A stretch of 10,068 bases of DNA from an uncultured Aquincola sp. (GTDB lineage Bacteria > Pseudomonadota > Gammaproteobacteria > Burkholderiales > Burkholderiaceae), in contig CAKZXL010000458.1 in assembly GCA_937883885.1 (NCBI GenBank), positions 1-10,068 of the forward strand, given 5' to 3'. Numbering within the stretch: the stretch's first letter is position 1; each line of letters begins with the position of its first letter. Of the stretch, positions 1 through 6,186 are shown piece by piece. Below the pieces are notes generated by a model that did not search any database, had not been told where the DNA came from, and worked only from the letters and a program-made list of their open reading frames with translations. The position numbers and the translations under genes are program-made.

Positions 1-635
1 GCCGTCAGCGCCATGCCCACCATCACCAGGAAGGCCAGCGCCAGCACCTTGACCGACGGGTGGCTGTCGACGAAGTCGCCGATGGTCTTGGCGGCGAACA
101 GCATCACGCCCACCGCGGCGATCACCGCGGCCACCATCACCGGCAGCTCGTCGACCATGCCCACCGCGGTGATCACCGAGTCGAGCGAGAACACGATGTC
201 GATCACCGCGATCTGGCCGATGGTGCCCCAGAAGGCGCGGGCGCCCGCGGCCTTGATCTGCTCGGGCGTGGCGGTGGATTCGGGCGGGCCGTCCAGCTCA
301 TGCGCTTCCACTTCCACGAAGATCTCGTGCGAAGCCTTGTACAGCAGGAACAGGCCCCCCAGCAGCAGCACCAGGTCGCGCCCGCTGATGCCCTGGCCCG
401 CGATGGTGAACAAGTCCTTGGTCAGGCCCATCACCCAGCTCAACGAGAACAGCAGCGCCAGCCGCGAGACCATCGCAAAGCCCAGGCCCAGCCGGCGCGC
501 CTTGTCGCGGATGTCCGGCGGCAGCCGGCCCACCAGGATGGAGATGAAGATGATGTTGTCCACGCCGAGCACGATCTCCAGCGCGGTGAGCATCGCGAAG
601 GCGATCCAGATGTTGGGGTCGAGAAGAAAGTCCAT
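1..635 (-). CDS. TerC-family integral membrane protein (3' part beyond window)
   Basis: The first 211 residues are visible; the gene is cut by the left edge of the window. The protein begins MDFLLDPNIW, the usual TerC-family opening, and has the two family signatures: LEIVLGVDNIIF (about residues 19-30) and IDIVFSLDSVITAVG (about 145-159), each with conserved acidic residues inside membrane helices. Further hydrophobic segments lie near 52-70, 87-99, 163-182 and 196-210, and a hydrophilic loop near 105-135. TerC proteins are inner-membrane proteins linked to tellurite resistance and, for Alx/MntP-associated members, to manganese export; the substrate here cannot be assigned. The ATG at 635 is chosen because it gives the family N-terminus; a GTG lies six codons upstream in frame, and neither has an obvious Shine-Dalgarno. 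It follows the small secreted-protein gene by 145 nt, so it probably has its own promoter. Confidence 0.93.
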   Translation of the reverse strand, partial: MDFLLDPNIWIAFAMLTALEIVLGVDNIIFISILVGRLPPDIRDKARRLGLGFAMVSRLALLFSLSWVMGLTKDLFTIAGQGISGRDLVLLLGGLFLLYKASHEIFVEVEAHELDGPPESTATPEQIKAAGARAFWGTIGQIAVIDIVFSLDSVITAVGMVDELPVMVAAVIAAVGVMLFAAKTIGDFVDSHPSVKVLALAFLVMVGMALT

Positions 636-747
636 GGTGTGCAGTGGCGCCACGCTGCGGCCGGCGGCCGCAGGTGCGCATGTGGGTCGTGGTGAAAAGG
701 AGTACAGCGCGAAGCAAGCTTGCCGGCTGCGCGTGGCAGCCGCAAGA

Positions 748-776
748 CGGGCAGCACCTGAAGGGGCCGCTGCCCG
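748..776 (-). terminator. Hairpin after the small secreted-protein gene, candidate terminator
   Basis: A perfect 8-bp inverted repeat, CGGGCAGC (748-755) against GCTGCCCG (769-776), with a 13-nt loop. On the transcribed strand it begins 4 nt after the stop codon of the upstream gene and is followed by only a short GTCTTG, not a real U-tract. A second hairpin (724-730 with 736-742, 7 bp, 5-nt loop) follows directly. Both could instead be leader structure of the TerC gene. Termination is inference. Confidence 0.35.
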
Positions 777-780
777 GGTG

Positions 781-1131
781 TCAGGCGGCGCGGCAGGGCG
801 GGCGTTGCAGGCCGTCCAGGTAGGGCGGCAGCGGAATGGCGGCGGCGCGGCCGCGCAGCCAGGCGGTGGCCGCAGGGCGGCTGGGCCAGGTGGGGGCGGG
901 TGCGGGCATCACGCCGGGACCATCGCCCAAGCCATCCAGGCCGTTGTTGCTGAGGCTGCGGCCTTCGGCGGGCTCGCCGGCCAGCGCGCCTTCTTCGGCG
1001 CTGGCCCAGCCGAGGCTGCAGGCCAGTTCCAGCGCATCGCAGCCCAGCAGGGGCACCGGCTCCACATGCGCGGCTGCGCCGGTGCACAGCAGCACCAGCG
1101 CAACGAGGAAGGCGATGAGCCGCGGATGCAT
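781..1131 (-). CDS. Small predicted secreted protein, function unknown (116 aa)
   Basis: I do not recognise this family. The N-terminus (MHPRLIAFLVALVLLCTGAAA, shown as residues 1-20 plus A21) has a basic residue, a long hydrophobic core and small residues ending near A21, a plausible signal peptide. The mature part is about 95 residues, with Cys31, Cys38 and Cys113, an acidic Gly/Ala-rich stretch (about 43-72) and a Pro/Arg-rich tail. Cys16 is not in a proper lipobox. No clear Shine-Dalgarno precedes the ATG, and the high GC content makes chance open frames common here, so the main support is the signal peptide, the position between two same-strand genes and the lack of a better frame. It sits 63 nt downstream of the lipoprotein gene and could be cotranscribed with it. 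Confidence 0.5.
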   Translation of the reverse strand: MHPRLIAFLVALVLLCTGAAAHVEPVPLLGCDALELACSLGWASAEEGALAGEPAEGRSLSNNGLDGLGDGPGVMPAPAPTWPSRPAATAWLRGRAAAIPLPPYLDGLQRPPCRAA

Positions 1132-1194
1132 GGGACGGCGATTCTAAGAGTCGCCCCCGGGTGGGCAGCCGCGGGTGTTACTTACAGGCCGGGA

Positions 1195-1470
1195 TCACTT
1201 GTCCTTGGCCGGGGTGACTTCCACCTTCGGCACTTCGATGGTCCGCTCTTCCTTCTTGATCGTCGGCACTTCCACGGTCTTCTGTTCCGTGGTCACGTTC
1301 ACGTCCGGCGTCTTCACGTCGTACTTGGGCAGCGTGACGTTGCCTTCCTTTTCCTTCTCGACGCTGTACTTGGGCAGCGTGACGTCGCCTTCCTGCGTCT
1401 TCTGAACGTCGCAGGCGGCCAGGCCGAGGGTGCCGATCAGGGCAGCGGAAACGAGAGCGATGCGGACCAT
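1195..1470 (-). CDS. Small lipoprotein with internal VTLPKY repeats
   Basis: A 91-residue protein with a type II signal peptide: MVRIALVSAALIGTLGLAAC, where LAAC (17-20) is a good lipobox and Cys20 the expected lipidation site. Asp21 follows the cysteine; in E. coli an Asp at +2 keeps a lipoprotein in the inner membrane, and whether that rule holds in this organism is uncertain. The mature part is charged and repetitive: GDVTLPKYSV (28-37) and GNVTLPKYDV (43-52) are 15 residues apart, and TVEVP (65-69) and TIEVP (77-81) are 12 apart. A GAGGAG ribosome binding site (1477-1482) lies 6 nt before the ATG, so the start is secure. Similar short VTLPKY proteins occur in Burkholderiales as hypothetical proteins (from memory). 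Function is unknown; beta-rich extended structure under the inner or outer membrane is inference. It lies 112 nt downstream of the LOV-kinase gene. Confidence 0.85.
   Translation of the reverse strand: MVRIALVSAALIGTLGLAACDVQKTQEGDVTLPKYSVEKEKEGNVTLPKYDVKTPDVNVTTEQKTVEVPTIKKEERTIEVPKVEVTPAKDK
1321..1385 (-). repeat. 45-nt-period direct repeat inside the lipoprotein gene
   Basis: The 20-mer at 1321-1340 recurs exactly at 1366-1385, 45 nt away, and similarity continues for about nine more bases with one change. The period equals 15 codons, so the repeat keeps the reading frame and encodes the two VTLPKY units of the lipoprotein. It looks like an in-frame internal duplication that could expand or contract. 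Confidence 0.85.
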
Positions 1471-1582
1471 GGAAATCTCCTCTTGTGGGTGGGTGGATGA
1501 ATTGTTCGATGTGACCGTGCGGCGGCGTGTGGGACAGCTCCGGCACCGGCGGTAGGACGCCCGCGCCCGCTGGCATGCGCCG

Positions 1583-3199
<1,617 letters not shown>

Positions 3200-3294
3200 T
3201 CCTTTGCGAGCTGTTCGCAACGAAATTTATCCAGGGCCGGGTGCAGGCCATGTCAGCAGCCGCCGACAGATCAGGTCGCCATTTGTCGCCTGTG

Positions 3295-3330
3295 GCGGCC
3301 GGCATGCGCCGCCGGCCGCAGCCGGCGGCG
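3295..3330 (-). terminator. Two overlapping GC hairpins after the ELW-repeat gene, candidate terminator
   Basis: A perfect 10-bp inverted repeat, CGCCGCCGGC (3307-3316) and GCCGGCGGCG (3321-3330), has a 4-nt loop and starts 7 nt past the stop codon of the ELW gene. A second perfect repeat, GCGGCCGGC (3295-3303) and GCCGGCCGC (3311-3319), with a 7-nt loop, shares bases with the first, so only one can form at a time. No U-tract follows. It plausibly ends the quinoprotein/PEP-CTERM operon, or protects the transcript 3' end, and separates it from the kinase gene. Confidence 0.45.
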
Positions 3331-3337
3331 GGGGTGC

Positions 3338-4723
3338 TCAGGGCAGGGCCGTGATGCGGCCGTCGGGCGCCAGCGTCCACAAGCGGGTCAGGCCTTCGGC
3401 GCCATCGGCGATGAAGAACACCGTGTCGCCCACCCGCGTGAAGTCGTGCGGGTAGCTGCTGCCGGTGCCGGGGTTCAGGTCGGCCAGCAGGCGCGTGCCT
3501 TCGGCCGTGCCGTCGCTGATGTGCAGCTCGTAGCCCTTGTCGGGGTGCAGGGCGGCAAACAGCAGCTGCCGCCCATGCGCCCACAGCCGGTTGGGCGCCG
3601 AAGGGCTGGGGCCGGGCACCAGGTCGGCCACCATGCGGGTGCCGCCGCGTGTGCCGTCGGTGGCCCACAGCTCGGAGCCATGCAGGCCGTCGTTGGCGCT
3701 GAAGTACAGCAAATCGCCCGCTGGGGTGAGGAAGCTGGGCACCGCATGCGCCGGGCCGGGCGCGATGTCGGCCACCAGCTGCAGCTGCCGGCCTTCGCCA
3801 TCGCAGCGCCACAGCTCGGTGCCGTGCTGGCCATCGTCGGCCGCGAAGTACAGCGCGCCGCGCCAGGCGGTCAGGTAGCGGGGGTTGGCGCCCGTGGCGC
3901 CAGGGCGCTGGTCGGCCACCAGCCGCGTGCCGGCGGCGGTGCCGTCGCTGGTCCACAGCTCGCCGCCGTGGCGGCCGTCGTCGGCCACGAAGAAAAGGCG
4001 CCCGTCCACCACCACCAGCTGCTGCGGGTGGGCGGCTTCGGGGCCGGGGCGGATGTCCTTGACCAGCCGTGTGCCTTCGCGGGTGCCGTCGGTCACCCAC
4101 AGCTCGGCGCCATGGCGGCCATCGTCGGCCACGAAGAACAGCTGGTCGCCCACCGCGGTGAACAGCCGGGGCGAAGAGCCGCCCGGGCCGGGGTGCAGGT
4201 CGGCCAGCAGCCGGGTGCTGGCGGCATCGCCACGGCTGGCCCACAGCTCGAAGCCGTGCTGCCCGTCGTCGGCCGAGAACAGCAACTGCCCGCCCAGCAC
4301 CGCCAGGTGGTTGGGCAGGCCGTCGGCCGCACCGGGCTGAATGTCGGCCACCTGCCGGGTGCCGGCGGGCGTGCCATCGGTGCGCCACAGCTCCAGGCCG
4401 TGCTGGCCGTCGTTGGCGGTGAAGTACAGCGCGCCACCGGCGCCCGGTTCGCCCAGCAGCGTGAAGCCGCTGGGGTAGCTGCCCGCCGGCCCGGGCCGGA
4501 TGTCCAGCAGCTGGCGCGGCGGTGCGCCACCGGCATCGGCCCGCCACAGCTCGAGCCCGCTGCGGCCGTCGTTCATCGCGAACAGCAGCGCGGGCCCGAA
4601 GGCGGCGGGCGCGGCCGGGGCGGTGCCGCCCGGCGCCGGCTGGGCCCCCAGCGGCCGGCCCAGCAAAATGGCGGCCGCGGCCAGCACCACGCCGGCGGCC
4701 AGCAGGCGGGCCCGGCGGCTCAT
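3338..4723 (-). CDS. Exported ELW-repeat protein, probably beta-propeller-like
   Basis: A 461-residue protein with an N-terminal signal sequence (Arg-rich start, hydrophobic core about 8-22, cleavage likely near LGA-QPA, residue 27), then an Ala/Pro-rich linker and nine repeat units. The unit reads approximately G-x-ELW-x-x-DGT-x-x-GT-R-x-V-x-D-I-x-PG, then a beta-strand pair ending in LYF-x-A-x-DG. ELW occurs at residues 58, 111, 159, 207, 255, 303 and 351, ELH at 399, and a decayed LW near 448. From the second copy on the spacing is exactly 48 residues. Proteins with this ELWxTDGT repeat are known in large surface or secreted bacterial proteins; a closed propeller is inference. The ATG overlaps the stop of the preceding PEP-CTERM gene (ATGA), implying translational coupling and a shared function. 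No catalytic motif, PEP-CTERM tail or heme motif is seen. Role unknown; binding or scaffold is most likely. Confidence 0.88.
   Translation of the reverse strand: MSRRARLLAAGVVLAAAAILLGRPLGAQPAPGGTAPAAPAAFGPALLFAMNDGRSGLELWRADAGGAPPRQLLDIRPGPAGSYPSGFTLLGEPGAGGALYFTANDGQHGLELWRTDGTPAGTRQVADIQPGAADGLPNHLAVLGGQLLFSADDGQHGFELWASRGDAASTRLLADLHPGPGGSSPRLFTAVGDQLFFVADDGRHGAELWVTDGTREGTRLVKDIRPGPEAAHPQQLVVVDGRLFFVADDGRHGGELWTSDGTAAGTRLVADQRPGATGANPRYLTAWRGALYFAADDGQHGTELWRCDGEGRQLQLVADIAPGPAHAVPSFLTPAGDLLYFSANDGLHGSELWATDGTRGGTRMVADLVPGPSPSAPNRLWAHGRQLLFAALHPDKGYELHISDGTAEGTRLLADLNPGTGSSYPHDFTRVGDTVFFIADGAEGLTRLWTLAPDGRITALP
3368..4582 (-). repeat. Tandem 144-nt (48-codon) coding repeats of the ELW protein
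   Basis: About eight full units and one decayed unit. The protein register is exact (48 residues) from unit two onward, while the DNA has diverged between units, so this looks like an old duplication array held by structural selection rather than a recent expansion. The first interval is longer (53 residues) because of an AGEPGAGGA-like insertion near residues 91-97. Confidence 0.85.
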
Positions 4724-5400
4724 CGGGCCGCCACCCCTGCACCAGCGCGGCGGCGCCGGCGGGCCACCCCGCCCAACACCGCCAGACCGGCCAGCGACAG
4801 GGCCACCGTGCCCGGCTCCGGCACCGCCGCCACGGTGTTGATGCCGGCCACCAGCTGCAGCTGCGGCCGCGAGCCGCGGGTGTCGAAGTCCATGCCGATC
4901 TTCACCTGCGAGACGGTGGCACCTTCGGCCACGCCGAAGAAGCTCAGGTCCACCATGGTCATGTTGACGTTGTAGTCGTCGACGATGGTGGTGGTCTCGG
5001 TGGTGAAGTACTGGCGCGTGATGCCGTTGATGGTGATGTTGAAGCTGTCGAAGCCCTCTTGCGAGTATTCGTAGGCTTCATGCCCGCGCTCGAACAGCGC
5101 CAGATCGTTGCCCGCGCCGTTGACCAGCAGCCGGTCGGTGAAGCCCAGCGTCACGTAGGCGCCGGGCGTCATCGACATCGCCCAGCTCGACAGGCTCTTG
5201 TCCGTCAGCACCTCGGTCAGCGAACCGCCCGAGGTGGTGTACACGCCGCTGGAAGCCACCAGCGTGTCGGCAAAGGCGGCTTCGTCGAGCTGCAGGCCGC
5301 CGATGTCCAGCGCATGGGCCGCGGGGGCGGCCAGCAGCGCAGCGGTCAGCGCCGCGCCGGTGCCGGCCAGGCGCCAGGTCTTGATGGATGCCAGGCTCAT
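4720..5400 (-). CDS. PEP-CTERM sorting domain protein, first after the ELW gene
   Basis: A 226-residue exported protein. Signal peptide at about 1-30 (core AGTGAALTAALLAAPAAHA), a beta-rich middle domain, and a C-terminal sorting tag: VPEP (193-196), a hydrophobic segment (about 198-212) and a run of five arginines (214-218). PEP-CTERM tails are recognised by exosortase, which cleaves and sorts the protein to the cell surface or extracellular matrix. The middle has NGAGNDLALFERG (about 94-106) and DLSFFGVAEGATVSQVKIG (about 151-169), a pattern recalled from other PEP-CTERM proteins of unknown function. The ATG at 5400 is chosen over a longer in-frame start at 5481 because it begins the signal peptide directly and forms an ATGA overlap with the preceding gene. 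Its own stop overlaps the ELW start in the same way. Confidence 0.92.
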   Translation of the reverse strand: MSLASIKTWRLAGTGAALTAALLAAPAAHALDIGGLQLDEAAFADTLVASSGVYTTSGGSLTEVLTDKSLSSWAMSMTPGAYVTLGFTDRLLVNGAGNDLALFERGHEAYEYSQEGFDSFNITINGITRQYFTTETTTIVDDYNVNMTMVDLSFFGVAEGATVSQVKIGMDFDTRGSRPQLQLVAGINTVAAVPEPGTVALSLAGLAVLGGVARRRRRAGAGVAAR

Positions 5401-6170
5401 GCCGCCACCCCCTGGGTCAGCCGCTGCTGGCGCAGACGCCAGCCACCCAGCAGGCCCAGGCCCGCCAGCATCAGCGCCCATTCGCCCGGCTCGGGCACCG
5501 CCGCGGCGATGGCCGTGCCATAGGCATTGGCGTTGAAGTTGTAGTAGCCCACGTCGTCGGCACTGGCCAGATTCACGGTGTAGGTGAAGCTGCCGCTGCG
5601 GGTGCCACTGCTGCCTTCGGCGGTGTGCAGCCGGTCGGTGAACGTGGCCGGGGTGGTGTCGGCGTAGTTGCCGGCCTCGAACACCAGCTGCGAATAGGCA
5701 TAGGTGCTCAGCGGGTCGCCGGCCTGGGCATTGGCCGTCAGCGTGTAGTTGACGGTGAAGGTCACGCTGCCGGCCTGCGACAGCGAGAACTCGCCCAGCT
5801 GCGACGCATTGACGATGCCCACGTGCGGCTGGGCCGTATCGCTCACGTAGAACGGCGTGGCGCTGGCCGTGCCTTGCAGCAGGCCTGCGGGGGTGGTCGA
5901 CACCTGGGCGCCGGCATGCGCCACTTCTGTAGACAAGCTGGTGGTGCTGCGGTCGCCTTTCAGGCCGTCGATCTGGTTGCCGCCCAGGCCGCCGGCTTCG
6001 CGCGATTCGACGAACAGGTCCTGGTAGCCGCCCCCCAGCCAGGTGAGGGTGCCGCCCGAGACGACTTGCGAGAACGAAGTGATCTGGAACGAGGCGGTGG
6101 AAGGCGCCGCCAGGGCGCCAGCCGAGCCAAGGATGAGCGCGGTGGCCGCGCCCAGCAGGTTGAGCTTCAT
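5397..6170 (-). CDS. PEP-CTERM sorting domain protein, directly after the quinoprotein gene
   Basis: A 257-residue exported protein. Signal peptide MKLNLLGAATALILGSAGAL with cleavage near Ala21-Ala22, a Ser/Thr/Gly-rich, low-cysteine, probably beta-sandwich body, and a C-terminal tag with VPEP (225-228), hydrophobic segment (about 231-244) and basic residues (R245, R247, R250). I do not recognise the body; several features (SVTFTVNYTLTA about 135-146, GSFTYTVNLASADDVGYYNFNANA about 193-216) suggest antiparallel strands. The ATG at 6170 is chosen over a longer frame start at 6302 because AGGAGG (6177-6182) lies 6 nt upstream and the longer version would run into the quinoprotein gene. It follows the quinoprotein stop by 16 nt and overlaps the next gene by 4 nt, so it is probably cotranscribed with both. 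Confidence 0.93.
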   Translation of the reverse strand: MKLNLLGAATALILGSAGALAAPSTASFQITSFSQVVSGGTLTWLGGGYQDLFVESREAGGLGGNQIDGLKGDRSTTSLSTEVAHAGAQVSTTPAGLLQGTASATPFYVSDTAQPHVGIVNASQLGEFSLSQAGSVTFTVNYTLTANAQAGDPLSTYAYSQLVFEAGNYADTTPATFTDRLHTAEGSSGTRSGSFTYTVNLASADDVGYYNFNANAYGTAIAAAVPEPGEWALMLAGLGLLGGWRLRQQRLTQGVAA

Positions 6171-6176
6171 GTGTGT

Positions 6177-6182
6177 CCTCCT
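6177..6182 (-). promoter_or_regulatory. Strong Shine-Dalgarno AGGAGG that fixes the PEP-CTERM gene start at 6170
   Basis: CCTCCT on the plus strand reads AGGAGG on the coding strand, 6 nt before the ATG and 4 nt after the quinoprotein stop codon. It is the best ribosome binding site in the operon, which may mean the PEP-CTERM product is made in larger amounts than the enzyme. Confidence 0.8.
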
Positions 6183-6186
6183 GGTG

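Noticed and set aside
636..780. A manganese (yybP-ykoY) riboswitch ahead of the TerC gene
   Set aside because: This RNA is common before TerC-type genes, so I looked for its conserved purine-rich loops in the 145-nt leader. I found only simple GC hairpins and not the conserved pattern. A covariance-model search would settle it.
1137..1155. GGCGATTCTAAGAGTCGCC inverted repeat between the lipoprotein and the small secreted-protein gene
   Set aside because: Only five perfect outer pairs with a mismatch inside and no U-tract; too weak to call a terminator.
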